Below are positions 1 to 9,011 of a DNA stretch of 34,504 nucleotides, in pieces. Origin of the DNA: Gloeomargarita sp. SKYG116 (lineage in GTDB: Bacteria > Cyanobacteriota > Cyanobacteriia > Gloeomargaritales > Gloeomargaritaceae); NCBI GenBank assembly GCA_025056115.1, contig JANWVM010000024.1, positions 1 through 34,504 on the forward strand, read 5' to 3'. A model generated the notes under the pieces. The model was not told the DNA's origin and did no database searches. It was given only the letters and a program-made list of their open reading frames with translations. Every line of letters starts with the position of its first letter. The stretch's first letter is position 1. The position numbers and the translations under genes are program-made.

Positions 1-46
1 TACATGTATTTCTATCCGGTCCTCATTTAGTCTAGAACAAAGCTAG

Positions 47-1666
47 CTAGGGTCGCTCGAGAATATTCAGACCAGAACAGGACTTTTGGACTCCTTCGGT
101 GTGACATACCATGCAGACCGCTACCACATCTATAACAGCGTTTCTGTCAATTTCATCTGCGAGTAACACGACCTCTGCATTTTCGTAGTTCCATACATAA
201 CCTGGACGTGCTGCTCGAACCTCTGAAATAATTTCCGTCGCATTGGCGCCCAGCAAATCAATGGCCTCCTGCACAGTCAAACGATCGTTCTCGACTCGTG
301 CGACTAATTCTTCACAGGTGGCCTCTGAAAAACCTTCCAATGTCTTACCTGGCGGGGTAACGTATAGACCAGAAAGGTCAAGCTTGTATGTTGCACCAAT
401 CAAGGTCACCATTAACAGGACTACAAAACTGACACCAACAGCTTGTTTAGCGAAGCCCCTGAAGCGAGCGAACTTCATCAGTTCATACTCTTCAGAATCA
501 CCGAGTGCTCGTACCATTGAACGGCAAATACTACCAATCATTGCACCAGCGCTACCACCAACCCAAGCATAGGCTAACCAAGGGAAAATAAGCAAGGTGA
601 TGAAGTAGATAATAGTAGCTGGAATCAAAGCCAAGATTAACACGAGGAAGTGAATGATCAAGGCTTTTAAACTTACCCGACCAAGTATGAGAAATTGGAT
701 TTCGTTGCACAGACCTAGATACCAGCCACCTAAAAGAGTCAAAGCAAAAATAATCCTGTCAGAAATATGGACTGAGAAAGTAATGGCTTGTCCAATAATC
801 GTAATGGCAATTGTCAGGACGACCAAAACCAGGAGGGCAAATAATTTGGCAATTGGACTTGCACTCGGTTTGATTGGAGTAGCTTGAGGGGGGATAGTAA
901 CAGGTCGCGTAGTAGCTGGGGGGAAAGATGACCGAGTTGTACTGTGGGCAGTTTTTCGCTCAGCCAATCGGGCTTCCCGTTCCTGGCGCCGGCGTTCTTT
1001 CTCGGCTTCTTTGGCAGCTTTAATCGTAGCCCGTGCCGTTTCTAAAGTCTTCTCTGGGTCGGCACAATATCGGCTCATCCAAATGGCAAAACTGCGCATA
1101 TCTTCATCAGAAAAGGAACGCGCCCGCCCTAACCAGGCCCGCATTATTTCCGACCAGGTTTGGGTGTTCACTGCATCGGGATTCCGCAAAAACTTCCCTA
1201 GTTCCTCCAAAATGGCCTGCTTCTCCGTATCCGTAAACCCATGAAAATCTCGAATCAACTCGGCAATGGATAACTTGGGACTGGGCAGGCTGGCAGTTAA
1301 TAAACTCCGATTGCGGGTGAAACAATACTTGGCGAGAGTAAATGGCTCGGGTTCAGCAGCGGCGGCAACAAACGGATTTTCAGTGGAGAGCACAGTGACT
1401 GGGGTTTTGAGAAGGGGTAGGCTTTCTTCATACTCAACTTCCTCTTGTCCGTACACGCGCCCATAAACAGCGACGTACTGAATTTCCGGCAAGTCCATCT
1501 GTCCGACTAGCTCAGCAATTCGACGGCTGAGGGCGGGGTAATCGGGACGGTCGCCCGTGCGGTTAACTACCACTTGGAGATAGGGAGCCGCCAAAGCCAC
1601 CTGCAGAACTAAACGGGGGTCCTGCAAAGCCATTTCTAGCTGTCGAAGAAGTGTAATCTGGTTCAT
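47..1666 (-). CDS. multi-pass membrane protein of unknown function
   Basis: I do not recognise the family. The 539-residue product has a soluble N-terminal half (about 1-215), then a highly charged Lys/Arg/Glu segment (about 215-240), a Pro/Thr/Ser-rich linker (about 245-270), and about five hydrophobic segments between residues 272 and 430. A soluble tail of about 110 residues follows. If the charged N-terminal half is cytoplasmic, an odd number of membrane spans puts the tail outside the cytoplasm. The tail carries C518-M-V-C521-H522, which matches the CxxCH haem c attachment pattern, but nothing else here resembles a cytochrome. It is transcribed away from the long intergenic region and has no same-strand partner visible. 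That it is a real gene is fairly sure from its length and domain-like composition; its function is unknown. Confidence 0.75.
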   Translation of the reverse strand: MNQITLLRQLEMALQDPRLVLQVALAAPYLQVVVNRTGDRPDYPALSRRIAELVGQMDLPEIQYVAVYGRVYGQEEVEYEESLPLLKTPVTVLSTENPFVAAAAEPEPFTLAKYCFTRNRSLLTASLPSPKLSIAELIRDFHGFTDTEKQAILEELGKFLRNPDAVNTQTWSEIMRAWLGRARSFSDEDMRSFAIWMSRYCADPEKTLETARATIKAAKEAEKERRRQEREARLAERKTAHSTTRSSFPPATTRPVTIPPQATPIKPSASPIAKLFALLVLVVLTIAITIIGQAITFSVHISDRIIFALTLLGGWYLGLCNEIQFLILGRVSLKALIIHFLVLILALIPATIIYFITLLIFPWLAYAWVGGSAGAMIGSICRSMVRALGDSEEYELMKFARFRGFAKQAVGVSFVVLLMVTLIGATYKLDLSGLYVTPPGKTLEGFSEATCEELVARVENDRLTVQEAIDLLGANATEIISEVRAARPGYVWNYENAEVVLLADEIDRNAVIDVVAVCMVCHTEGVQKSCSGLNILERP

Positions 1667-1752
1667 AACCTTCCCTTAACCCCAACACAAATTTTGCCGA
1701 CTAATTGATGCCCCTAATTTCCACAAACCCAATCTAACCAACAGCTCACTTA

Positions 1753-1781
1753 TTGTCAATCTTGAACGGATTTTTTAGACT
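1753..1781 (+). promoter_or_regulatory. candidate sigma70-type promoter
   Basis: TTGTCA (1753-1758) and TAGACT (1776-1781) are separated by 17 bases, a good match to the -35/-10 pattern. It points to the right, into the GC-rich foldable segment at 1860-1971, and the next clear protein start on that strand is 2227. It is a pattern match only. Confidence 0.35.
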
Positions 1782-1859
1782 AGATAAAACTTAATGTCTT
1801 CTGGTTAAATTCTATGCATATTAAACCTAGGAAAATCACTGAAAACAGATGGAGTTTGA

Positions 1860-1971
1860 AGGAGCAGCTTGCCAGGCGTCATTGCCTTTGGTTCGATGGA
1901 ACGTTTTCTGCTGCATCCTGGGAAAGAGTAGGGGCGGGCGTCAGAAACCGCTGGATTCCCCACCGGTACGC
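1860..1971 (+). ncRNA. possible structured RNA in long intergenic region
   Basis: This segment is more GC-rich than the AT-rich DNA around it and lies in a 560-base stretch without a convincing protein gene (1667-2226). Read by eye it can fold as a 9-bp stem with one bulged A (1860-1868 with 1910-1919). That stem encloses two small hairpins (1872-1877 with 1884-1891, and 1891-1894 with 1899-1902). A second element has GCGT 1938-1941 pairing with ACGC 1968-1971 and ACCG 1947-1950 pairing with CGGT 1964-1967. A promoter-like sequence lies about 80 bases upstream. It does not match the tmRNA, RNase P, SRP or tRNA signatures I know, and I see no terminator. A short open frame (1849-2067) runs through it but has no protein-like character. 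The RNA call is inference. Confidence 0.25.
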
Positions 1972-2122
1972 GCTAAACCTGATAGAATGACTGCAACAAC
2001 ATCTATGCAACCAACTACTTTATTGCTAAGCCAGTGCTTGCTTTACGCTTACTCGATTCAACTGTAAGATAAAAATGCGATTAAATAATATCCTTGGCTT
2101 ATGCTTTAGCCGTCTTGCATTA

Positions 2123-2152
2123 TTGACTAATCTGGATAGGCTAAAAGATAGT
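2123..2152 (+). promoter_or_regulatory. candidate promoter of the 2227-3985 gene pair
   Basis: TTGACT (2123-2128) is followed after 18 bases by GATAGT (2147-2152). The start codon at 2227 lies about 70 bases beyond the expected transcription start. The first copy of a 12-bp direct repeat overlaps the -10 element. Confidence 0.35.
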
Positions 2153-2193
2153 ACGGATAATTTTCACTTTACATTTGCCTAGCTAAAAGATAG
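2140..2193 (+). repeat. 12-bp direct repeat, copies 42 bases apart
   Basis: GCTAAAAGATAG occurs at 2140-2151 and again at 2182-2193. The offset of 42 bases is about four helical turns, so both copies face the same side of the DNA. The first overlaps the candidate -10 element and the second lies in the presumed leader of the gene at 2227. It could be a regulator binding pair or a small duplication. Confidence 0.5.
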
Positions 2194-2226
2194 ATTGTTA
2201 GTGGCATTATGTGGCGGGGGTGTGGT

Positions 2227-2604
2227 ATGGCAAAAGATGAGACGCGGCGTTTAAGGCCAGCTTTGCTCCAGGCGGACCAGGAGGCCTTGGCGGCGCTGCT
2301 GGCGTTTCCCGATTACAACCCAAGTAATCCGGCTTACCGGAAGGAGGTGCTTCAGGAAGCGCTGCAAACGATGAAGGAAAAACAGGCTTTAGAGGTTCAG
2401 GCGTTGGCAGCAGCCAAGGCGGCGCGGGATGAGGCTAACCGCAGTGAATGGCGATTCCATAACTTGGTCCTGGGAGCGAAAGAGCAAGTGATTGCCCAGT
2501 ACGGACGAGATTCGCTGCAGGTGCAGGCGCTGGGGTTACGCCGTAAATCTGAGTACCGGGGGCGCACACGCCGTTCCAAAATGGCTAACGCTGAATCCGT
2601 CTGA
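2227..2604 (+). CDS. small charged protein of unknown function
   Basis: I do not recognise the family. From the ATG at 2227 the product is 125 residues, soluble, rich in Ala, Glu, Lys and Arg and probably mostly helical: residues of about 45-80 look like a continuous amphipathic helix. There is no signal peptide or membrane segment. An in-frame ATG at 2209 would add six residues (including Trp and Cys). I prefer 2227 because the Met-Ala-Lys start is more typical and a G-rich stretch lies just upstream. The stop at 2602-2604 is 19 bases before the next start at 2624, so the two genes are probably co-transcribed. The C-terminal 25 residues are very basic (RRK, RGRTRRSK), which would suit nucleic-acid or phospholipid contact, but that is only a guess. 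Confidence 0.6.
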   Translation: MAKDETRRLRPALLQADQEALAALLAFPDYNPSNPAYRKEVLQEALQTMKEKQALEVQALAAAKAARDEANRSEWRFHNLVLGAKEQVIAQYGRDSLQVQALGLRRKSEYRGRTRRSKMANAESV

Positions 2605-2623
2605 GGCTCAAGGGACGCAGGTG

Positions 2624-3985
2624 ATGTTCAAACAGCCATTGGACCGGGCGGCGATAGCCGTGTTAGTTATCTTGGCGCTGGTGACCGCGTTGCTGCTGAG
2701 TGGGGGAGACCAGTCACGGCCACGGGTACAGCAATTTTCGTGGCAGGAACGGGTGGTGGGAGCGCAGGACCAGGCGTTTATCTTGACGTTCAATCGCCCG
2801 ATGAACACTCGCACGGTGGAACAGGGGTTGCGCATCACACCGGAGTTGCGGGGGAAGGTGAGTTGGGCGGGACGCCGAATGGCCTACACCCTACTCGAAC
2901 CGGTGCCCTACGGGCAGGAATACCAAGTGCAAATAACGGGGGCCAAGGACAAGTACGGGCGTGGGCAGGTGATGGAGCCGTTTACGGGACGGTTTCGGAC
3001 GCGAGACCAGGCGTTTATTTACGTGGGAACACAGGGGGATGAGGCCGGACGCCTGGTGTTACACAACCTGACCCAGGGAACGCACCGGGTGTTAACGCCC
3101 CCCGAATTGGTTGTGTTGGACGCCCAGCCGTTGCCCCAGGCAGATCGGATTGTGTTCAGCGCCCAAAAACAGGGTGATCCAGCAATAGCAGTGGAAATCT
3201 ACACGGTAACAACGGGTCTGCAATACGCCACACCGGCTGGGACGCCCCCTCGTCGGGAAGCGGGTCAAGTGGCTATGTTGTTGCCTAGTGAGGGGTTTCA
3301 GAACTTGAAGTTTGACCTGTCGCCGGATGGTCAAAAGCTGGTAGTGGCGCGGGCAAGTCTGTCGAATTCGGCGCAGTCGGGGTTATGGCAGGTGGACTTG
3401 GGGGGTGAACGGCGGGCGTTGCAGGTGGGGTTAGGCGGGGATTTTCGAGTGACACCGGACGGGCAGAATTTGGTGATGGCGAAAGGACAAGGCTTGGCGC
3501 TACTGCCGTTGCGACCGGAGGCAGACCCGCTGGAGTTTTTGCCTAAATTCGGCCAGTTGCTGGAGTTTGACCGGCGGGGCACACGGGCGTTAATGGTCAA
3601 GTTCAACAGTGATTTCACCCGGTCGTTGTTTTTGGTCGGGGAGACGGGCGAGCAGGAGTTGCTACGGTTGCGCGGTTCAATCTTGAGTGCGTGTTTTGAC
3701 CCCCGGCGGCCTTGGGTGTACGTGCTGGCGACAGAGGCGAGCGAAGCAACCAATTTTCAAGAATTACCGTATCTAGCGGCGATTGTGATACCAACGAAGC
3801 AAATCCTGCCGCTGGTGCAATTTGCTGACCCGACACCCCCCTATATGGCTTTATCTCCTGACGGACGCGCGATGCTTTTGGAGATGAACGGGCATTTGTG
3901 GCGATTGGCGCTGGGGGCAAATCCAGTGGGTCAAAAGCCAGAGGATTTGGGATTGTGGGGCCGACAGCCGCGCTGGTTGCCGTGA
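2624..3985 (+). CDS. membrane-anchored Ig-like / beta-propeller protein
   Basis: From the ATG at 2624 (AAGGGA lies eight bases upstream) the product is 453 residues. Residues of about 8-26 form a single hydrophobic anchor. The next 100 residues read like an SbsA-type Ig-like (Big_5) domain, with the phrase LTFNRPMNTRTVEQGLRITP and a closing GRFRTRD. The remainder is a run of beta-rich repeats with the SPDGQKL / TPDGQNL / SPDGRAM phrases typical of TolB/WD40-like propellers. It is probably anchored in the cytoplasmic membrane with the propeller outside, acting in binding rather than catalysis. It follows the small gene at 2227 by 19 bases. The domain reading is from sequence phrases, not a profile search, and the ligand is unknown. 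Confidence 0.7.
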   Translation: MFKQPLDRAAIAVLVILALVTALLLSGGDQSRPRVQQFSWQERVVGAQDQAFILTFNRPMNTRTVEQGLRITPELRGKVSWAGRRMAYTLLEPVPYGQEYQVQITGAKDKYGRGQVMEPFTGRFRTRDQAFIYVGTQGDEAGRLVLHNLTQGTHRVLTPPELVVLDAQPLPQADRIVFSAQKQGDPAIAVEIYTVTTGLQYATPAGTPPRREAGQVAMLLPSEGFQNLKFDLSPDGQKLVVARASLSNSAQSGLWQVDLGGERRALQVGLGGDFRVTPDGQNLVMAKGQGLALLPLRPEADPLEFLPKFGQLLEFDRRGTRALMVKFNSDFTRSLFLVGETGEQELLRLRGSILSACFDPRRPWVYVLATEASEATNFQELPYLAAIVIPTKQILPLVQFADPTPPYMALSPDGRAMLLEMNGHLWRLALGANPVGQKPEDLGLWGRQPRWLP

Positions 3986-4053
3986 TAATGGGTTTGTTAG
4001 GGCACCTACAGCAACTACCGGCCTGTGCAAGCAGTTTTTAACGTGGCAACTCT

Positions 4054-5049
4054 CTAGCGCACCCAGCGAGGCATGACTTCGGCGCAGGTGAATAGCCCGT
4101 AATGCCCCTGTTGATGCAGATGCCACCCCGCTTGGAGATAGCCCAGCGCCGGCCCGCAGACATTGGCGGCCATACTGGTTTCGTCTCCCAGGGTAAAGGT
4201 GTGGGTCGAAATTTTCCCCTCGAAGGTGCGGCCTGTAATCTTGACATGGGTACTGATGGGTTTGCGGGGGTTACGAGTATCTACAACGCCGCCGACCGTC
4301 ACCCGTTCCCGTGGACAAATGCCTGCCCATTCCAAAATTACATCGTCGGCGTGTTCCATGTTTTCTAGGTACAACTTGCCATCGGTTTGGTCGAGCAGGG
4401 CGTTAATTTCTGCGTCAGTCATGGCTTGGGCCTTAGCCACGTCGTAGCCAGGCAGATGGGCAATGTCCTCCCGAATCGTCGCCCGGTAGGCTTCCCAGTT
4501 GGCAATCCCTACCCCGAAACGAATCTCGACCTGTAGGATTTCCTCGTAGCTATGGGCCGCCAGTGCAGCAGCAGCGGTGAGTAACCCTGGCGTCGCCCCA
4601 CAGCCTGTTAGATAGGTAATCCCGCCTGCTTGCAAATCCGCTTGGAGTTGTCGCAACTGTTCCACGGCGCTGGTGCGTTTGAGGGCATCCACTAGAACCC
4701 CACGCCATCCCTGGGCCAAAAACCGCCGCACGACATCAGCCATAAACGTATTGGGCAAATTGGGCAGAGCGAGAAAGTAGGCTTGTACACCCGGTTGAGC
4801 GATGAGTTCACCAAGGCTATCTTCACTCAGCACTCCCCCTGGTTCCAGGTAGCCAACCGACCCCCGTTCCGTATAGACCTTTTGGCAATAAGCGGCCAAT
4901 AAGCCATTGGAATTCAGCGCATAGCCTTTACGGTCGGCCACTGCCACCCAACGCACCTGTTGTCGCCGGGACACCAGACGGGCCATTGCTTGCCCCAAAC
5001 CACCATAGCCCAGAATTCCCAAAGCCAACGGTTCGGTCATGGCTCTCAC
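4054..5049 (-). CDS. bioU: BioU, suicide enzyme of biotin synthesis
   Basis: The 331-residue product starts with a Rossmann dinucleotide-binding motif ([11 protein letters not shown]) and looks like a saccharopine-dehydrogenase-type oxidoreductase. It matches what I know of cyanobacterial BioU, which builds 7,8-diaminopelargonate from the side chain of its own lysine and so replaces BioA. In Synechocystis BioU that residue is Lys124; here, counted from the GTG at 5047-5049, a lysine in the phrase VDALKRTSA falls exactly at 124. AGGAG lies ten bases before this GTG, which supports it over the ATG at 5038-5040 (three codons in). The gene stands alone: the gene to its left converges on it and the CHAT gene diverges from it. 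No other bio gene is in the window. Identification rests on family memory plus the lysine position. Confidence 0.8.
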   Translation of the reverse strand: MRAMTEPLALGILGYGGLGQAMARLVSRRQQVRWVAVADRKGYALNSNGLLAAYCQKVYTERGSVGYLEPGGVLSEDSLGELIAQPGVQAYFLALPNLPNTFMADVVRRFLAQGWRGVLVDALKRTSAVEQLRQLQADLQAGGITYLTGCGATPGLLTAAAALAAHSYEEILQVEIRFGVGIANWEAYRATIREDIAHLPGYDVAKAQAMTDAEINALLDQTDGKLYLENMEHADDVILEWAGICPRERVTVGGVVDTRNPRKPISTHVKITGRTFEGKISTHTFTLGDETSMAANVCGPALGYLQAGWHLHQQGHYGLFTCAEVMPRWVR

Positions 5050-5126
5050 CCACGCATTGCTCCTGATTCCTCACTAGGATAAAACCCCAGTCGACTTGTG
5101 GCAACTTTTGGTGGATTGAGCCTGTC

Positions 5127-5132
5127 TACAAT
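5127..5132 (+). promoter_or_regulatory. -10 element before the CHAT gene
   Basis: TACAAT at 5127-5132 fits a sigma70 -10 box, 41 bases before the start codon. The -35 region is poor. It is the best promoter candidate between the divergent bioU and CHAT genes. Confidence 0.35.
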
Positions 5133-5173
5133 AAAAGCAAGCGCACCCGTGCGGGCGGCAACAGGGAGTTCAA

Positions 5174-6607
5174 ATGAACAAAAATGCCTTAAGAAAATTG
5201 CTGCTCACCCAGGCTGTGATTGTGCTGGGATGGATGGTTGTGGGTTCTCCTCCTGCACAGGCCCAGTTCCAGTATGGTCCCCCTACCAACCCGATTCCAG
5301 AACCGACACCTAAACCCAGACCTGACCTTGACCCGCGGTTTGACATCCTCCTGCGCGGTAAAACATGGTCGCCGCTACCGGTTGACCCATTCCAGACGCC
5401 GCTCGAACGCATGGCTGCCGTAGATACAGAATTCAAGCAGCGATTTGGCTTGACAGGGTTAGAACCAGAAAACAACCTTTCCCTAGCCGAGATACAAAAT
5501 GTGCTGAAACAAGCGGAGGAGAGAGGGCGTGGGCGCACAGCTTTGATCTACTGGTGGTTGCGAGATGGAAATTTAACTGTGGCGATGGTTCTGCCGAAAG
5601 GGGTAGCGGAGCAAACTACCTTTTTAAGCACTGTCAGTATGAACGCCCGCGAAGTCCAACAAACCATCAGCCAATTTATCAATGCCATCCAGGACCCTCG
5701 CCAGCGGGCAACAACGCACTATCGGGTTCCGGGGCAAAAACTCTATCAATGGTTAATTGCACCGCTAGAGCCAATTCTGGATAAACACCAAGTGCAAACG
5801 TTACTCCTGGTGCCGGATGAGCATTTTCGGGGACTTCCCTATCGCGCTTTGTGGACGGGGAATGAACATCTAGTGGAACGCTATCGCCTCAGCCAGATTC
5901 CCAGCATTAACTTAGTCAATCTGGACTTGACATCCAAAGGCATTTACGGGCAAACGGTGGTGATGGGGAGTGAGGATTTTGGGGGGCGACAACCGCAACT
6001 TCCCGCTGCTAGGATAGAGGTCAACCAAATTGCCGAAATTACGCGAGGGCAAAAACACCTGAACCAAGACTTCACTGCTAGTAACTTTTTAACAGCATGG
6101 CAACGACATGCCGGTTTTGCGTTTCATGTGGCAACCCATGCTGAATTTCTCCCAACTCGCAGTTATATTGAGTTCTATGACCAGCCGCTGGAATTGAGTG
6201 CGCTGCAACGACAATTGCGGGCCAATCCCTCGGAACTGGTGGTTTTGAGCGCCTGTCGAACAGCGATTGGGGATGTGAATGCTGAGTTGGGTTTTGCTGG
6301 TTTAGCCGTGCGGCTGGGAGCAAAGCGAGTGGTGGCTTCTCTCTGGCGAGTAGAGGATGAACCAACACTGGCGTTGATGAATGATTTCTACCGCCGTTTA
6401 CGAGCCAATGGAGAAAACCTGCCCCACTCCGAAGCGCTACGCCAAGCCCAAATTGCCATGTTGCGAGGAGATTTACGCGTACAGGATGGCCAATTGGTTG
6501 CGGCGAATTATACGGTTCCCTTGGCGACGACCCATCGCTCCAGTAACCCCAATTTCACCCATCCGTACTACTGGGCTGCGTTCAATATGATTGGCAATCC
6601 GTGGTGA
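5174..6607 (+). CDS. exported CHAT-domain (caspase-like) peptidase
   Basis: The 477-residue product begins with a signal peptide (two Lys and an Arg, then a hydrophobic core to about residue 24, likely cleavage after AQA at 28-30). A Pro-rich linker (residues 35-50) follows. The C-terminal half is a CHAT domain: the caspase-like dyad is visible as His322 in HVATHAEF and Cys361 in VVLSACRTAIGD, followed by the conserved GLAVRLGAKRVVASLWRV stretch. CHAT proteins cleave other proteins and in cyanobacteria often carry TPR repeats; here there are none, and the N-terminal 200 residues are unrecognised. Export places it in the periplasm or thylakoid lumen. GGGAG lies five bases before the ATG. Its stop is three bases from the stop of the convergent thiL. 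No obvious activator or substrate gene is next to it. Confidence 0.85.
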   Translation: MNKNALRKLLLTQAVIVLGWMVVGSPPAQAQFQYGPPTNPIPEPTPKPRPDLDPRFDILLRGKTWSPLPVDPFQTPLERMAAVDTEFKQRFGLTGLEPENNLSLAEIQNVLKQAEERGRGRTALIYWWLRDGNLTVAMVLPKGVAEQTTFLSTVSMNAREVQQTISQFINAIQDPRQRATTHYRVPGQKLYQWLIAPLEPILDKHQVQTLLLVPDEHFRGLPYRALWTGNEHLVERYRLSQIPSINLVNLDLTSKGIYGQTVVMGSEDFGGRQPQLPAARIEVNQIAEITRGQKHLNQDFTASNFLTAWQRHAGFAFHVATHAEFLPTRSYIEFYDQPLELSALQRQLRANPSELVVLSACRTAIGDVNAELGFAGLAVRLGAKRVVASLWRVEDEPTLALMNDFYRRLRANGENLPHSEALRQAQIAMLRGDLRVQDGQLVAANYTVPLATTHRSSNPNFTHPYYWAAFNMIGNPW

Positions 6608-6610
6608 ACC

Positions 6611-7576
6611 TTAGCGAAAATGCTGAAACCCGCCGGCTGGTGCTAAGGGTTCATGGCCTAGCCACACTTGATCGCCAGGGATAACTTCCCCCAGAAAATG
6701 CGCCGGTGTCCCTAATTTTTCCAGCAATCGCTGCGCTGCATCGGGTGCCAAAGCCAGCACGAGTTCAAAATCTTCGCCCCCATACCACAACCATTGTTCG
6801 GCCTGCTGGGGAAAGCGTTTTTCTAACAACGGATGCACGGGCATATCGGTTCGCAATTTTGCCCCGACCTGACTAGCGCGACAAATTTGCCAGACGGCAT
6901 CAGCCAACCCATCACTGGTGTCCATCCCAGCGGCCCGTTTAATCCCTAATTCCTGTAGCGCTGCCACCACATCCAAACGGGGCCATGGTCGTCGGTGGGC
7001 TGTGATCAGGGGGGTAATTTCTGGCGCGTCTATTTGGTTTTGAATCGCCTCTAAACCCGCCCGCGATAAGCCGTGGTAGCCCGTCACCACCAGCCAATCC
7101 CCCACCTGGGCTATCGAACGCTGGATGCGTAGCTGGTCCAGCCAACCGACTGCGGTAATGCTGATGGAAACTACTGGTGAGCGCACGACATCACCGCCCC
7201 AAATCACACCGCCGTAAGTCTTTAGGATTTCGCGCATCCCTTCGTAGAGTTCCTCCACCCAGGCAACCGGCAACGCAGGCGGCAATCCCAGCCCGACGGT
7301 GATCCCCAGGGGTTGGGCGCCCATCGCTGCCAAGTCGGAATAGTTAGCTGCCACCGCTCGCCAACCCACATCAGCCGCTGACATAGTGAGCACTGGCAAC
7401 GGACTCAGGGGACTGCTGCCGAAATGCACCCCTTCAACCAGGACATCCGTCGTAATGACCAGTTCCTTACCAGCCGGTGGGCAAAACCAAGCCGCATCAT
7501 CGCCAATAAGTTCCGCTGGGCAGAAGGCGTGCAACCGCTGCAATAATCCCGCTTCACCGATGTCGCTTAGCCGCAC
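6611..7576 (-). CDS. thiL: thiamine-monophosphate kinase ThiL
   Basis: ThiL phosphorylates thiamine monophosphate to the active cofactor thiamine diphosphate, using ATP, in the cytoplasm. The 321-residue product has the family landmarks in order: GEAGLLQRL near the N-terminus, the metal-binding [17 protein letters not shown], the [16 protein letters not shown] helix, GGDVVRS, and late on MDTSDGLAD and GGEDFELV. Length is normal for the family. The start is a GTG that overlaps the 3' end of hisB by ten bases, so translation is probably coupled. It is the last gene of a minus-strand run with hisB and the permease. Pairing with hisB is gene packing rather than a pathway link. The neighbouring CHAT gene converges on it with a three-base gap. 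Confidence 0.93.
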   Translation of the reverse strand: MRLSDIGEAGLLQRLHAFCPAELIGDDAAWFCPPAGKELVITTDVLVEGVHFGSSPLSPLPVLTMSAADVGWRAVAANYSDLAAMGAQPLGITVGLGLPPALPVAWVEELYEGMREILKTYGGVIWGGDVVRSPVVSISITAVGWLDQLRIQRSIAQVGDWLVVTGYHGLSRAGLEAIQNQIDAPEITPLITAHRRPWPRLDVVAALQELGIKRAAGMDTSDGLADAVWQICRASQVGAKLRTDMPVHPLLEKRFPQQAEQWLWYGGEDFELVLALAPDAAQRLLEKLGTPAHFLGEVIPGDQVWLGHEPLAPAGGFQHFR

Positions 7577-8163
7577 AGGGAGCCTTTAGAACTAGGAATT
7601 TGCCCCATGCGCCGGGGGTCGTAATCCACCGCCTGCCGCAGCGCCCGCGCAAACGCCTTAAACGTAGCTTCGATGATGTGGTGGGAGTTGATGCCCGCCA
7701 GTTGCCGGATGTGCAAGGTGATAGCGCTGTGATTGACCAACGCTACAAAAAACTCCCGCACCAACTGGGTGTCATAGGCGCCGACGCGCTGGGTGGGAAT
7801 ATGCAACCCATAGCTCAAGTGAGGCCGGCCCGAGCAGTCCAACGCCACCTGGATCAACGCTTCATCCAACGGCGCCAGAAAGTGCCCAAACCGGTGAATG
7901 CCTTTCTTATCCCCCAACGCCTGCGCCAGCGCCTGTCCCAGGGTAATGCCCACATCCTCGTTGGTGTGATGGTCGTCAATGTGTAAATCTCCCTGGGCCT
8001 GCACTGTCAGGTCAAACAACCCATGCGCTGCTAACTGGTGCAACATGTGGTCGAGAAACGGAATGCCTGTATCCGCCTGGCATTTCCCTTGCCCATCTAG
8101 ATTCCAGGTCACTTGCACATGGGTTTCCTGGGTTTGGCGCGTTACGGTGGCGATGCGTTGCAT
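7567..8163 (-). CDS. hisB: imidazoleglycerol-phosphate dehydratase HisB
   Basis: HisB removes water from imidazole-glycerol phosphate to give imidazole-acetol phosphate, the sixth step after the first committed reaction of histidine synthesis. The 198-residue product is the single-domain form usual in cyanobacteria. The metal-binding histidine motifs are present: [28 protein letters not shown], the middle helix region [15 protein letters not shown], and [19 protein letters not shown] near the end. The ATG at 8161-8163 lies inside the 3' end of the upstream permease gene (22-base overlap), and its own 3' end overlaps thiL, so the three genes are likely one transcript. There are no other his genes here, as is normal for cyanobacteria, where his genes are scattered. 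Confidence 0.95.
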   Translation of the reverse strand: MQRIATVTRQTQETHVQVTWNLDGQGKCQADTGIPFLDHMLHQLAAHGLFDLTVQAQGDLHIDDHHTNEDVGITLGQALAQALGDKKGIHRFGHFLAPLDEALIQVALDCSGRPHLSYGLHIPTQRVGAYDTQLVREFFVALVNHSAITLHIRQLAGINSHHIIEATFKAFARALRQAVDYDPRRMGQIPSSKGSLCG

Positions 8164-9008
8164 GGGGTGTGGGTTGTCTTGTCTTTTTCCATCTTACGCC
8201 AGCGCCACCATTGCCCCAGCACTGCCAGCACTAGCAACACCGTATTCGCTAACACAATTAACGGCCCCGGCGGCAGGTTCAGGTAATAGCTGCTGTAAAC
8301 GCCCACCGTGCTACTGAGCATGCCCACGCCTGCGCCAATGACTATCATGCCCCGCAGATCGTTTGCCAGGACATAGCCTACCAGCGCCGGTCCGACCATC
8401 AACGCCATCACCAAAATCACCCCCACCGCCTGCATACTGACGATGATGGTCAGTGTCACCCCCACTAGCAGTCCTCTGTGCAGCCATGACACCGGCAACC
8501 CTAGTGCCTGCGCTCCCACGGGGTCAAAAGTGAAAAACAACAGCGGTTGATAAAAACGCCCTATCAAAATACCGATGACAATGGCAACGACCAGCGTTTT
8601 GAGAATATCCTGCCCAGTGACACTGAGTAAATTGCCAAACAAAAGATGCTCCAAATCTTGAGTGGGGCGCAACCAGCTAATGAGCAAGATTCCCAAGGCA
8701 AAAAAACTCGCAAACGTAAACGCCATTGCTCCATCTACCTTGATGCGCGTTTGGTGTTGCAGCCAGTGGATCACTGTCGTACTGAGCAGACCAGATGCTA
8801 GCGCTCCCCAGAGGGCATCTATCCCCAGTGCATACGACACTGCCACTCCCGGCAATACGGCATGAGCCATGACATCGGCAAGCAAGGCCATGCGTTGGAC
8901 GACTAAAAACGCACCCACCAATGGACACAAACCGCCGGTGAGCAGGCCCATGATGAGTGCCCTTTGCATGAATTGCAATTGCAGGGGTGCAGTGACAATT
9001 TCCCACAT
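8142..9008 (-). CDS. ABC-3 family metal transporter permease
   Basis: The 288-residue product is a multi-pass membrane protein of the ZnuB/MntB (ABC-3) family, which forms the channel of zinc or manganese importers. Family phrases include [24 protein letters not shown] (first 20 residues of this region are the N-terminal helix), [17 protein letters not shown] and a late [17 protein letters not shown]. About eight hydrophobic segments can be counted. The metal cannot be told from the sequence. The gene lacks the ATPase and substrate-binding protein genes that normally sit beside it, so it must pair with subunits coded elsewhere or be a remnant. It starts three bases after the stop of a DUF3592 gene and overlaps hisB by 22 bases. 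It has a short, charged C-terminal tail (MEKDKTTH). Confidence 0.85.
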   Translation of the reverse strand: MWEIVTAPLQLQFMQRALIMGLLTGGLCPLVGAFLVVQRMALLADVMAHAVLPGVAVSYALGIDALWGALASGLLSTTVIHWLQHQTRIKVDGAMAFTFASFFALGILLISWLRPTQDLEHLLFGNLLSVTGQDILKTLVVAIVIGILIGRFYQPLLFFTFDPVGAQALGLPVSWLHRGLLVGVTLTIIVSMQAVGVILVMALMVGPALVGYVLANDLRGMIVIGAGVGMLSSTVGVYSSYYLNLPPGPLIVLANTVLLVLAVLGQWWRWRKMEKDKTTHTPCNASPP

Positions 9009-9011
9009 GAA

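Noticed and set aside
1885-1905. GGTTCGATGG resembling a tRNA T-arm
   Set aside because: The bases on each side do not pair as a T-stem and no acceptor or anticodon arm fits around it.
1849-2067. Open frame of 72 codons in the long intergenic region
   Set aside because: No ribosome site, odd composition with no fold-like pattern, and it covers the foldable segment; more likely chance.
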